The notes under the pieces are model-generated. The model saw nothing but the letters and a program-made list of their open reading frames with translations. It was not told the DNA's origin and ran no database searches. Positions 46,920-57,798 of a DNA stretch of 64,000 bases are shown here, piece by piece. The stretch is from contig CM018051.1 in assembly GCA_008638375.1 (NCBI GenBank), forward strand, positions 28,889,344-28,953,343, written 5' to 3'. The DNA comes from Nyssa sinensis. Taxonomy: Eukaryota > Streptophyta > Magnoliopsida > Cornales > Nyssaceae. Within the stretch, counting starts at the first letter, position 1; every line of letters starts with the position of its first letter. A program made the translations under genes and the position numbers.

Positions 46920-48140
46920 ATGTCTCATAAGAGTGACTCAACACCTAAGGAGGATGCAGCTAACTCATTCTTTGTTCTGCAGGCCATGCAACAATAGTTT
47001 GAACGGTTGAATTTGGTGTTGGAGGAGATGAGGGATAGGATGGATCAGCAAGAGGTCATGATTTGGTGTGGACTTTCAGATTTCAAACTGTTGAAAAGTA
47101 CCACCCTTGTTGAGCTTACCTTTACTGAAGCATCCTAGACCTTATAAGTTGCAGTGGTTGAATGAATGTGGGGAGGTCAAGGTCAATAAACAGGTTTTGG
47201 TGGCTTTTACCATTGGAAGGTATAGTGATGAGGTGCTTTGTGATGTAGTTCCTATGTATGTTGGCCATATTTTGTTGAGGCGGCCGTGGCAGTATGATAG
47301 GAAGGTGATTCATGACGGGTTTAGGAATAGATACAGTTTTGTAAACGATGGAAAGACAATCAAGCTTGCTCCTTTAACCCCAAAACAGGTATATGAGGAC
47401 CAACCGAAGCTGAAAAGTGAGATTGAGCAAAAAAGAAAGAGAGAGACCGAAACCTCAAGAAAAAGATAGAGTGAAAAACAAAATAGAGAGGTGGCTGCGA
47501 ATAAAGAAAAAAGAAAGAGAACCTGCAGAGAGAAAAAGAGAGACAAAGATGAGTTTTTATGCAAAGGAGAGTGAGGTTAAGAGGGCCTTCTTAGCGAATC
47601 AGCCTATGATTTTTCTTGTTTACAAAGAATCTTATTTTAATCTTGATGAAACTAACTAATCTCTTCCTAGTGTGGCTCTTTCTTTGTTGCAGGAGTTCAA
47701 GGATGTATTTCCAGAGGAGATGCCGAGTTGGTTACTGCCCATTAGAGGCATTGAACATCAAATTGATTATGTAACTGCAGCCATTATTACAAACCGCCCA
47801 TTCTATAGGACTAATCCGAGGAGACAAAGGAGCTTCAAAGGGAAGTTGAAGATTTGATGAGGAAGGGGTCCATGAAAGAGAGCATGAGCCCATGTGTAGT
47901 ATTAGTGCTACTAGTGCCGAAGAAGGATGGGACAGGAAGGATGTCTGTTTACTCCAGGGCGGTCAATAATATTATGGTAAAGTATCATCATCCCATTCCT
48001 AGATTAGATATATGCTTGATGAATTGCATGGCTCATGTATTTTCAGTAAAATAGATCTTAAAAGTGGGAGATGAATGAAAGAGGGAGATGAATGAAAAAT
48101 TGCTTTTAAGACTAAATATGGACTTTACGACTGGTTGGTT
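46920..48140 (+). pseudogene. Ty3/gypsy gag-pol remnant (gag start, protease region, RT start)
   Basis: An ATG at 46920 opens a short gag N-terminus (MSHKSDSTPKEDAANSFF) with an in-frame stop at about 46997. A deletion near 47080 joins it to the protease/RT linker (HPRPYKLQWLNECGEVKVNK, PMYVGHILLRRPWQYDRK, LAPLTPKQVYEDQ). A charged Lys/Glu-rich spacer follows, then the start of the RT (LLQEFKDVFPEEMPS, VLLVPKKDGTGRMSVYSRAV). It fades out at about 48140 after a piece resembling TAFKTKYGLYDWLV. The catalytic YxDD region is absent. Confidence 0.8.
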
Positions 48141-49180
48141 TCTGAAAAATGAGAATAAATTTTTCGTTTTTACCGGTAGGGCATTATACATGCACCATTT
48201 GCTGGTGGGGCACTACATATGCATTATTTAGCTATAAGTCATATTTAGTAGCATATTTTGAGTGTTTCATAGAAGAGAAATATGCTTAGAATATTAAAAT
48301 ACACCTCCTGTAAAAATTTGAGCCTGTTCGGAGACAGTTTCAGAAATTAGACCAACAGGGCATCTTGGGTGGATCTGGCCAAGCCCGGCCACCGGCGTAA
48401 TTTTATTTTTTTGAAAATTTTCATTTAGAATAATTTTAAGAACTTTGGTTAAAGCAAAATGTCGAATTGAAGCATTCTGGGACGGGTTGTAGTGTAATGA
48501 GGCCTAGATTCATTAAGGGCAAAAAGGTCATTTTGCCCCTTGACTATAAATACAACCCTTAGAGTAAAAAAAAAAAAATCATATTTTGGTCTAAAGAAGA
48601 GCAGAATACGTGCAGGGAGAGAAAGGGGAAGAGAAAACCTAGGTTTTCCAACATTCAAGCTTCCAGAACACACTTCTAGGCTTGGATTTTCACAAAGGTT
48701 CCTTCTAAGAAGTTATTCCTCTCAACAAGAACTATATTCTCACCAATTGGTTCAACTGTGCATTCAACACAACTCCCTCGGTTTTAGAAAAACCATTCCA
48801 GGTATGATACCTTGCTAAGTTAGGAATAGATTTAAGTTTCCTTGTCTTTCTATGTGATAATTGAATGATTTAGGTGTTTACTTGATGTTAGAAAATCACT
48901 TAGGTGGTAGTCGCTTTGAAAACTTAGAGTTGGTTGTTTATGTACTTGTGTGTTCTTTGTTATTCTTTGGGAATTTGGTAAAGTGATTAACATAAACCAT
49001 GACTATATGTATAATCCACTGTATTCTAGCTTATACTCATGTAGACAAAATCTTATAGTCGAAAAGTTATGATTTATTTAAGGTGTTGGTGATTTATGTA
49101 TTTTGTAATCTTATATACATATGTACCATAGAGCAAGTCTGTAATCCATTAGAACCCGAGTCTCCACAAATCCATGCCAT
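48141..49180. other. Unclassified repeat-like DNA with a TATA-type motif
   Basis: There is no convincing coding region. TATAAATA at 48545-48552 lies behind a TTTTGCCCC stretch like that of the LTRs in this window and is followed by an A-rich run. It may be a promoter region of an old LTR. The rest (48830-49180) is AT-rich with nothing recognisable. Confidence 0.35.
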
Positions 49181-50888
49181 CAGATCCGTACTTGAAATGC
49201 CTCACAACCTACTAGTATCATCTCCTTATACCTTCTAGTCCAATGGAGTTATATCCTGAAAAATGTTAAATAAATGGAATGAGCTTAAACAAGCTCAGTG
49301 AGTAACATAGGTTCCTGCCATGGGTTTCAAAACCAATTCTTATATATATATATATATATATATATGCATGCTCAAATGCAGCTCAAGTAGAATAGATACA
49401 ACTCAAAAAGATCAGAACAGAACAGATTAGAACAGAATGCCTGAACCTTCCCCAACGATGTGGGATGCCGCACAAAATAACATGTTAGTCACCCACCCCC
49501 ACACATGGAGGGCCCGGGTCCCCGCAGCACACTTCCGGTTGGGGTCAGTATCAGAGCGGAACAGATAGGATTGAGCGGATGCTGAGTTCTGGGCGTCCCA
49601 CAGAGCCAGCCATCCATCCACTGATATACTCAATCCTGTAGTGGGCCCAGAGTAAGACTCAACATAACCAAATAGAATCGAACTAGACTCCAAGGACGGA
49701 TAACAGAACAACAAACCCGAACAAAATCAACAGGATTTATCAGAAGGCAAGATAGAACAGAATCATGCCACAAGTAATGTAGTACAACAAGTATGTATGA
49801 AAGCATATGCATTAAAACAGTATAGTGCATAAAACAATTTAGCATATGAAACAGTATAGTACGGGTTTAAATAGTACGAAAAACATACGCCAAGTCAGGA
49901 GTCCAAGTTACTCACCTGAATATATACTTATCTCTATTCATAGATATCCTCCAGATATGTCGTTAGCCTCGTCTATGCATATCTTGGCACTATCCTTCTG
50001 ATGGCCATCATAATTGATTTAACATCCAGAAGATCATGCTCCTCAGATGTGAACATATCCAACCTTTAGAGAATTGCAGTCAAACGTGAACCAAATTGTT
50101 GTGCATCTAGAGTTTGAGGTTGATCTTCATTCCACGGTTCAACAGTTGAAGAAAACACACTGACAGGCTGATCGAGTCAGCCAGTCATTTTAAATCCAAT
50201 TTCATCAGCTTCTTCAGCCTTTTCCCCAAGCAGATGATGATCCTGACAGTTTCTGTCCCTTTTATCGTCCCATCCATCATATATTGAAGAACTTTCCCTT
50301 CCTCTCATCCGATCATTGTGTAGAGTCTTCCAAATCAGTAGCTCCGATTGCTACAAGTAAGGTTAAAACCCATAGCCTCCAACAATTACACCACCGCAAG
50401 GCTGAAGCTACAACTAATATTGCATTACTTCCCTAATTAACAAATAAACAGCTTGTTCTATTGCCTTCAGAACAGATTCAAGATCACTACCATTGCTACT
50501 GCAACTTTTCTTCCCATTCCAACTTAGCAGCTTCAAACAGTCTGATTGCATCATGTCCACCTTCATATGTGAGACCAAGCTGTTAGCTAATTCCTTCAAT
50601 GTCATTCTTCATCTATGTTGAGACCACACCTTCAATGGCCTTCTAGCATTTGCCATTGCTAATTGATGATTCTGGAGCAAGAACCTGCAGAGCTATGAAA
50701 TCCATAGCCTCCATCCGATTAATTTTAGAACCATCCAATTGCAAAGCATGTGTTGCCGCTCATGAACAATTCCACCTTCCATAACCCCTTTCAAACCGAG
50801 ATTCACTTCTGCACTCCACCTGTACCAAATAGACGTTGTTCTCTCTCCAAATTGTAGAAACTGTCTTCCAGCCGTGCCATCTTCCACT

Positions 50889-51212
50889 TCAGTCATAGCA
50901 AGTTTCCCAATCCACCTGATGTTCACTGCTGTTCTCAACTAGAGCGGCAGAAACAGAGGAATCCATCACCCAACCAACAAAACTTGTGATTCTATTACTT
51001 AACTTATCATCCTTCGGAGAGAACAGAATAGTAAGCTGTATTAAATCAAGAAAGAAATCAATATGCAGCCACTCAAATGCAGGATGATTCTCAATTTGTA
51101 GGACTAGTGGCCTCCATGTACATATACTGCAGTTGCAAGGAAGAAAGTTGCACCTCACAAGCGTTTCAAGTACGCTCAATTTGCCTTTGCTTTGGCTGCC
51201 AATTACAGCCAC
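50889..51212 (-). pseudogene. Captured dynamin-like GTPase fragment in LTR j
   Basis: The minus strand encodes AVIGSQSKGKLSVLETLVRC, then NFLPCNCSICTWRPLVLQI and a FEWLH stretch. This follows the start of the dynamin GTPase domain: the P-loop GSQSSGKS (here with Ser-to-Lys and Ser-to-Leu changes), then a FLPRG..ICTRRPLVLQ-like block. The wording is nearest to plant dynamin-related proteins of the organelle-fission (DRP3-like) type. About 50 residues match and the downstream frame (IQLTILFSPKDDKLSNRI) is not recognised. It lies on the same strand as the LTR. It is a gene fragment, not a working GTPase. Confidence 0.6.
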
Positions 51213-52013
51213 TTGACATCAAGATTTCGTAACATCTCATAGATTGATGGGTACTCAACCAACAGTTGGTGCATCGTCCACCTTGACACAAAAAGTAGCT
51301 TTTAAAGCCTTTAACAAATTGAAATCCAACAACAACACTGAGTAGTGCAATACTGTTTGTTCTAGAATATAAAATTCACCTTCCTTGTATATGTGAATCT
51401 CTTGTTCACCCTTGATCTCAGCCCTCTTTTTAAAACTTTCTTTCTTTTCCTGCCATTTCAGCTAATCTCCTTCCAATTATTCACAGCACCACCGACTGCG
51501 CCCCCAACAGAGACCATCAAAACCTGGGCAGTCGACCATCAATCAAACCGACATTGCTGTTTCACCGCTATTGTTACCTCACACCATATGCTAGCCTTTC
51601 TCAATGTAACAGCATCAGATCGCATGCTTTGAAGCTGAAGCAGGGCGAACGGCGCAGTGCGGGTCTTGCTCACGGCATCTGCGGCATTATCTGCTGCAAC
51701 TTCCGTCCCTCTTTGCACCACTACACACACAAAATTCACAACAACAACAACATCAATTCCATTCCCCAATCCGAGCTGCTGTAACCTTCCTTACAGTGCC
51801 ATCAATACACCTACAAGTTCAATCGCCACCCAACAGCCGCAACATCCACATAATATAAATATATATATATATATATTGATCTCCTACTGCCACTTTCCTT
51901 CCTTTGTTTCTCTCTCTGCACTGCTACACACACACACATATACATAAATTTATAGTGATCTGCTGCACCGCTTGGAGATCCTGAAATTCTCTTTTCCTCC
52001 TTCCATTTTCCTA

Positions 52014-52016
52014 CAG

Positions 52017-52060
<44 letters not shown>

Positions 52061-52062
52061 GT
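52014..52062. repeat. (AT)n followed by (GT)n microsatellite
   Basis: About fifteen AT units, then eight or so GT units, inside LTR j. Confidence 0.85.
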
Positions 52063-52157
52063 CGGTGGGTAGCCCTGCCTAGAACTCTCCAGATTTTCAC
52101 AAGCTTCACCGACTCTCTTTTCCTGCTCTAGAAGCTTCAAGCTTCTTCCTGCTCCTG

Positions 52158-52160
<3 letters not shown>

Positions 52161-52202
<42 letters not shown>
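52161..52202. repeat. (TA)n microsatellite
   Basis: About 21 TA units. A second long run lies at 52278-52310. Confidence 0.9.
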
Positions 52203-52205
<3 letters not shown>

Positions 52206-52276
52206 GCAACAGAAGCTGCTAGAAGTAAATGAAGCAGCCACATTGGGCACATGTGGGGCTGCTCTACCGATAAAAG

Positions 52277-52312
<36 letters not shown>

Positions 52313-52817
52313 AATAATTTGGCCCTTCATTTCAATAGCTTCTTTGAAGCTTCCAACTATATATATATATATGGGTCACTTTCTAGCAATATATATGTAT
52401 ACTTTATTTACATGCCAAATTCATAGTATTTACATATTACGTACAATATACCGAATACACACACACACACACACATATATATTGTGCCAATAATCATTTT
52501 TGATATATATATATATATGTATATGTTCATATTTTATTCCATAAAATCTTCATTTATGACATGTCAGTGATATATCAATAAATTTGGCTTAAAGTTGGGG
52601 CTCAGCATTAATTTATCCTGCCACTCGGTTAACGGGGTCGTCTATTTCCCGAGCCTATATTATTTTTAGTGGTCTAAATTAATTTTATATTTTTAATAAT
52701 TAATTCCATCTTGGCCTACTGTATTTTGAGCTATTTTAAATCATTAATATTACATAAACTATTTTTCTTAGGTCGAGATGTAATCCAGGTCTTTGTTAGA
52801 TTTTTGGGGTATTACAA

Positions 52818-53034
52818 TTACCTGATGAATTGAACCCGTAAGATCGAAATCTCTTGAACCCCCAATCAAATTGTAACTTACCCAAGAAAGCCAAGAATCA
52901 AGTCAAGATGATCTAGACCCACTGAAAACTTGTTTCAAGAACCTAGATTTGATGAGAACGCAAGGAAAGGTATGCCTTTGATAAGTTTGTAGTTCACTCA
53001 AGAACGAGTAGAGAAAACTGGAAAATTCTCTATG
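52818..53034 (-). mobile_element. Ty3/gypsy LTR fragment (minus)
   Basis: On the minus strand it matches the LTR end at 44184-44341 and 45860-46079 (ACTTATCAAAGGC, then AACCTAGATTTGATGAG in reverse). A 19-base piece of the same LTR in plus orientation (GAAGATGTTCAGCTCGTGT, 53035-53053) follows directly, so the junction is rearranged. Confidence 0.7.
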
Positions 53035-53096
53035 AAGATGTTCAGCTCGTGTCTTTTTCAAATTTGACTCTACGCATGCCATTAACTTTATTCTTG

Positions 53097-54423
53097 AGCT
53101 ATGAGATCTTTTCTTTGGAGTGGCAACCATCTCATCTTGACCGGATCTAAGGTTGCATGGGATGATATTACTTGCCCTAGAAATGAAGGGGGGCTAGGGA
53201 TAAAGAAGCTTGTTGATTTGAATCAAGCAGCTCTAGGCAAGCTCATTTGGGCAATTTTTTAAAACCCTTCTAAATCCCCTTGGGTTCTTTGGATTTGCAA
53301 TAATATTCTGAAAGGTAGGAGTTTCTGGGAGGTCAAATGTCCCCAGTCTTGCTCATGGGCTTGGAGGAAAATGCTTAAATTCAGACCCTTGTTCAAGCCT
53401 TTCATCAGAATTTCTATTGGGAATGGTCTCTTTGCCTCTCTTTGGTTTGATTATTGGCTCCCCACTGGTTCCATTTATGATAATATGGGGGAAAGGGTTA
53501 TATATGATTCAAGCCTTGGGAGATATCCTAATGTTGGTTCCATCATTAGGGATCATTAGTGGAGTTGGCCGACAGCTAACTCTCCTCACTTACTTGAGCT
53601 AAAAAATGGCATGCCTAGCAACCTTTATCCTTCCCCCCCTAAGGGATGACAAGGCTATTTGGTTGCCCTCCTCCAATGGGAACTTCTCCATCAGCTCAAC
53701 TTGGAATACTCTTAAAAGATGGAAGCCTCGGGTTCAATGGTGGAAGCTTGTTTGGCACTCTAAAGCCATCCCTCGTGCTGGATTTATTCTTTGGTTGGCC
53801 ATTCGTAACAGTCTTCGAACCAAGGATCGTCTATTCTACTCTCACCATGGTCATGATCTCAAATGTCTTTTCTGCTTGCGTGAAGATGAGAATCACAACC
53901 ACCTTTTCTTCTCTTGCTCCTTCACATCCAACATTTGGTCCCATTTGCTCTCTAAAAGTGGCTTTCATTGTCCTTCTAGAGACTGGCAGCAGATCATTAC
54001 TTGGGCTACCAATGCTTTCAAAGGAAAGGCGTTTCCCGCTACTATAGGAAAACTTACGCTAGCTTGCACAGTATATACTATTTGGAGGGAAAGGAATAGC
54101 AGATTGTTCTCTATGATCAAGAAGTATCCCCAGGTTATTATAGCTCAAATCCAGGAAATGATTCGTGGTAGGCTTACTCCATCCAAAGGGATCGCAAACA
54201 CAAATACCGATAGACATCTTCAATGTATTTGGTCTCTTCCAAGTAGCTTCTTCAATGTGTAATGGTTTGTAATGTTTGTGTTTTTTTGTAGCTTTGGGAC
54301 GGGAGCTCTTCTACTTGTAGAAGCTCTTCCTTCCCTCTAGCTTGTTCGAGGGTATGCCCTCTTGATCTTGTATTTTCTTTCTCTCTTTTGGTTATATTAA
54401 ATTTTACTTACCAAAAAAAAAAA
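53097..54423 (+). mobile_element. Plus-strand relative of LINE L3 (same 5' break)
   Basis: The order is LINE ORF2 C-terminus, 3' UTR with hairpin at 54348, and poly(A) 54413-54423. The 5' break GAGCTATGAGATC and about 45 preceding bases of ORF1 sequence, including AACTTTATTCTTG (53084-53096), are the same as at the L3/L2 junction (29690-29743, minus strand). LTR g is absent, and its target AGTGG occurs once (53558-53562). The zf-RVT tail is nearly intact (KLVWHSKAIPRAGFILWLAI, CLFCLREDENHNHLFFSCS, stop 54262). The RT end has stops and a shift. Confidence 0.85.
53606..54262 (+). pseudogene. LINE ORF2 C-terminus (zf-RVT) in the L3 relative
   Basis: A 218-codon open stretch encodes the post-RT region up to the natural end (HLQCIWSLPSSFFNV). 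The zinc-binding cysteines and histidines of CLFCLREDENHNHLFFSC are intact. Upstream RT sequence (53100-53600) is in other frames. It is a remnant of the enzyme that copies LINE RNA. Confidence 0.8.
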
Positions 54424-54811
54424 TGGTTTCTTTTTTCTTCAAATTTGACTCAATGCATGCGGTTAACCATATTCTTGAAGGAGGATTTTGGCACCTCTCT
54501 GGACGGCATATCATCTTGTAGTGACGGCACCCAGGTATGGCTTTGTCTAAGAAGAAAGTGACCAAAATTCCTGTCTGGGTTAAATTTTTCAATATACCTT
54601 TTGAGCTGTGGACAGCCTAGGGGCTTAGCTATGTAGCTAGTGCTATTGGCAAACCTCTTTATGCAGACTCCCATATTGAAGAGCAATCAAGGATAAGCTA
54701 CCAGAATCTATGTTGTGATTCTTGTTGATTATCAATGGCTACCCTCCATGCGCTTTCACTGCCACACCTTCGGACATAGAATCACAAACTGCCCTTCACT
54801 AAAAAGTTCTA
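54424..54811 (+). pseudogene. LINE ORF1 fragment (DUF4283 and zinc knuckle)
   Basis: The plus strand reads FFKFDSMHAVNHILEGGFWHL, then WVKFFNIPFELW and FHCHTFGHRITNCPSLK. The first knuckle Cys has become Phe or Arg, depending on frame. Stops and a deletion separate the pieces. It resembles LINE L4 more than L1. It ends at about 54811, where a minus-strand gypsy fragment begins. Confidence 0.75.
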
Positions 54812-56450
54812 AAGTAACCCATTCGGCATCTCCTCTAGAAATACATCCTCAAACTCCTACAACATAGAAGCTACCACACTAGGAAGAGATTGGATAGTTC
54901 TTTAAGATTAAAATAAGATTCTTTGTAAACAAGAAAAATCATAGGTTGATCTACTAAAGAAGGCCCTCGCCCTCTTAACCTCACTTTCCCTTTTATAAAA
55001 ACTCATCTTTGTCTCTCTGCAGGTTCTCTTTCTTTTTTCTTTCGTGGCTTTACTCTCTTTTCTTTATTCTCAGCCACCTCTCTATTTTTTGTTTCACTTT
55101 TTTTTTTTTTTTTTTTATTGAGGTTTCAGCCTCACCTTTTTTTTTATTCAATCTCACTTTTCAGCTTCAGTTGGTCCTCATATACCTATTTTGGGGTTAA
55201 AGGAGCAAGCTTGATTGTCTTTCCATCCTTTACAAAGTTGTATCTATTCCTAAACCCGTCATTCTTCACCTTCCTACCATACTACCACGGCTTTCCCAAC
55301 AAAATATGGCCAGCATGCATAGGAACTACATCACAAAGCACTTTATGACTATACCTCCCAATGGTAAAGCCACCAAAACCTGTTTATTGACCTTGACCTC
55401 CCCACATTCATTCAACCACTGCAACTTACAAGGTCTAGGATGCTTCAGTAAAGGTAAGCTCAACTTTTCAACTAGGGTTGGTACTAGCTAAATTGGTGCA
55501 ACTTCCTCGTCTATAATCATACTACACACCTTATTGTTTACATAACATCTAGTATGAAATATGGTCTCTCTTTGCTGCTCCATATCATCTTCCTTAATTT
55601 GCGTATTGAGAGCATGCCTGACAACAAGAGACTCACCTTCTACGGGGTATTCGACTCCATCATCATCACTAGCATCGACCAACTTGGGCATCTCATCACC
55701 ATCATCCTCACTCTCAGTCATCACCTCCCTATTGTTACACATAACCATCACCTGCTTGTTTAGACATTGAGACGCGATGTGCCCTAAACCCAAACATTTA
55801 AAACATTTAATATCTCTATTCCTTGAAGGTTAATCTACCTTGGGATTGTTCTTGCTAGTTCCGTCATCTTGTCCCTTAGGTGGTTCGACCTTCTCCATTA
55901 CTACAGCTTGATCATTTCTATCCCACTTTGGTTTCTAAGGAGTGCCGAAAACCGAAGTATACCTTGCTGGCCCCTTTCGCTTTAACTGCCTCTCCACCTT
56001 TATAGCCATCTGCACCATGTCTTCGACCTCCACATAATGTTGCAACTCAACTACATTTGCTGTGTCTCTATTTAGACCACTTAAAAATCTGGCCATTGTG
56101 GCCTCCCGATCCTCCTTTCGATTAGCCCGAATCATAGCCACTTCCATCTCCTTATGGTAATCCTCTACACTTCTAATCCCTTGTGTCAGGTTTTGTAATT
56201 TTCGGTAGAGGTCTCTATAGTAGTGGCCAGGTACAAATCTCTTCCTTATGAGAGCTTCCAACTCACCCCATGTTTCTATAGGTCTCTCATAGTTGCTCCT
56301 CTTATTGGTCACCAATTGATCCCAACAAATAATTGCATAATCAGTGAACTTAATTACCGCCAGCTTTACCTTCTTAACTCGAAAAGATGGTACTTTCACT
56401 TTGATGCTCCCACTCTAAATAAGCATTAGGGTCATTCTTAACTCAGAAAG
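54812..56450 (-). pseudogene. Ty3/gypsy gag-protease-RT start (minus), broken
   Basis: From right to left: the gag domain (55935-56399, ICWDQLVTNKRSNYERPIE, YYRDLYRKLQNLTQGIRSVE, REATMARFLSGLNRD), the zinc knuckle CFKCLGLGHIASQC near 55800, and a protease region in which the usual active-site Asp-containing motif reads IIDEEV, so it is probably inactive. The protease/RT linker and the first RT codons extend to 54812. A (T)16-type tract at 55100-55117 marks slippage. A 66-bp tandem duplication at 56368-56478 repeats TTTCACTTTGATGCTCCCA. Confidence 0.82.
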
Positions 56451-56504
56451 ACGGTATTTTCACTTTGATGCTCCCAAGGTTCCTATCCACCCCATCTCGC
56501 CTCC

Positions 56505-57049
56505 TTTTTTTTTTTTTTGGTGGGTAAAAGATATATATAGAAGAAGAAAGAAAATACAAGATCAAGAGGGAACAAGTTAGAGGGAAGAAAGGGCTTCTAC
56601 AGGCAGAAAGCTCCCATCCCAAAGTACAAAAAATGCAACAAAATGTTACACTTTAAAAATGCTACCTGGGAGAGACCAAATACATTTAAGATGTCTATTG
56701 GAGTTTGAGTTCGCAATCCCTTTAGAGGAAGTGAGCCTGCTACGGATCATATCCTGGGTTTGAGCTATGATAGCCTAAGGGTTTTTCTTTACCATGGTGA
56801 ACAGTCTGCTATTCCTTTCTCGGCAAATGTTATAGACTGTACAAGCTAGGGTAAGCTTGCCTATAGTTGAAGAGAACTTCTTGCCTTTGAATGTGTTGCT
56901 AGCCGAAAGAACAATCTACTGTCGGTCCCCAATTGGGCTTTAAAATCCACTTTTGGAGAGTAAATGGGACCATATGTTGGAAGTACAGGAACACGAGAAG
57001 AAAAGATGGTTGTGACTCTCGTTCTCCCTCAAACAAAGAAGACATCTAG
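56505..57049 (-). mobile_element. LINE L5, 3' end segment
   Basis: Poly(T) 56505-56518 and GGTGGGTAAAAG mark a minus-strand LINE 3' end. The 3' UTR has lost the hairpin (GATCAAGAGGGAACAAG). The ORF2 C-terminus with CLLCLRENESHNHLFFSCS follows. Homology stops at 57049, where plus-strand ORF1 sequence starts. Confidence 0.82.
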
Positions 57050-57798
57050 GATCAATCCATATTGCAGACACTATAAGCAGTGATATCACCCCAGCAACTG
57101 CCATGCACATTGAAAACACCATAAAAGATATAGAGCAGCAAATTGTTCATTCTAAAGTTCAGCAAATTAATACGATTACTGCAGCCTCCACCAGCGGTGG
57201 CCCTAGTCTTGAAGGCCCTGATATAAAGCAACCCGATTCTCTCCATCCTCCTGCTGATCACATAATAGATACAGAAAATGCTCAGGATCTTCGCCTCCTC
57301 TCCTCTCATGATGATAGCAATGACTCTCTATTGTCCCCAAAAAATTCTAACTCCTGTGGACCTACTCTAGATGCAAGCTCCCCATGTGCAGACAGCTACT
57401 CTGCTTCCACTGCTTCTCCTGAATCTAACTCTCTAGTGGATAAAATAGCCAAAGTTGATGAAGCTGACACTGGGAGTAATTACAGAAGAAATCAGCTCAG
57501 GAAGCAAAGACGGCAGAGAAAACTCCTAAGGAACCAGGGGACATCAGGTTCCAACACCCTCTCATTTTCTCAATGAATTTTGCTTGTTGGAATATCAAGG
57601 GCATGAACAGCTCCCTCTAAGTAGCGTGAAATACGATTTTTTTTTTTTTTTTTTTTATGATTCTATAGCTAACTCTCTCAGTTAAGAGTGCTTCCAAAGA
57701 TTCTATAGCTAACTCTCTCATTCCCGGGTGATCTTTTTTGCATAACTATTCACATGCGCCCTCTGGGGGAATTTGGATTGGTTGGAATAACTCTATTT
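57050..57798 (+). pseudogene. LINE L5, inverted ORF1 end and ORF2 start
   Basis: An open frame (57103-57576) encodes the ORF1 C-terminus (TASPESNSLVDKIAKVDEAD, NQLRKQRRQ) and stops with TGA in the ATGA overlap (57573-57576). ORF2 then starts MNFACWNIKGMNS. A T-tract of about 20 and a 22-base repeat (GATTCTATAGCTAACTCTCT, 57658 and 57699) interrupt the endonuclease. The segment ends at WIGWNNSI near 57798. It is opposite in orientation to its neighbours on both sides. Confidence 0.8.

Larger units (their letters stand above)
45336..48140 (+). mobile_element. Ty3/gypsy pol tail, LTR, primer site, and truncated gag-pol
   Basis: The plus strand first carries the pol C-terminus (EPSLKNPLQVLEGPITRSRA, stop 45515). 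Next comes an LTR of about 525 bp (about 45557-46082), a primer site TGGTATCCGAGCC at 46088-46100, and a noncoding leader. Last is a gag-pol remnant that stops in the RT near 48140. A pol tail, an LTR and a gag start in a row imply either a tandem pair sharing one LTR or two fragments joined by recombination. A 15-base LINE-like insert sits in the LTR (45898-45912). Confidence 0.75.
49181..52817 (-). mobile_element. Long LTR j (minus), 3' end missing
   Basis: On the minus strand it starts TGTAATACCCCAAAAATC at plus 52817, like the other long LTRs, with ATTAC to the right as a possible target repeat. The mini-exon is at 49917-49972 (CATAG, then CAG|GTGAGT), and the acceptor TTTTTCAG|GATATAAC is at 49256-49257. 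The family end GGGTCGTGACA is not found on the left, so that end is truncated or replaced near 49181. It contains many TA and CA microsatellites and a dynamin-like gene fragment at 50889-51212. Confidence 0.65.

Noticed and set aside
48545..48552. TATAAATA as a host gene promoter
   Set aside because: No coding region of a host gene follows within reach, and the surrounding sequence resembles retroelement LTR DNA.
50414..50605. 63-codon minus-strand ORF downstream of the dynamin-like fragment
   Set aside because: It looks protein-like but I recognise no family and it is short. Not reported as a second captured exon without a database match.
51811..52209. 132-codon minus-strand ORF rich in Tyr/Ile
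   Set aside because: Translation of (TA)n and (CA)n microsatellites; no protein signal.
57637..57721. Poly(T) and repeated GATTCTATAGCTAACTCT as a target duplication of a LINE insertion
   Set aside because: The two repeat copies are both on the same side of the T-tract with normal LINE sequence between them, so they do not flank an insert. Local duplication is more likely.
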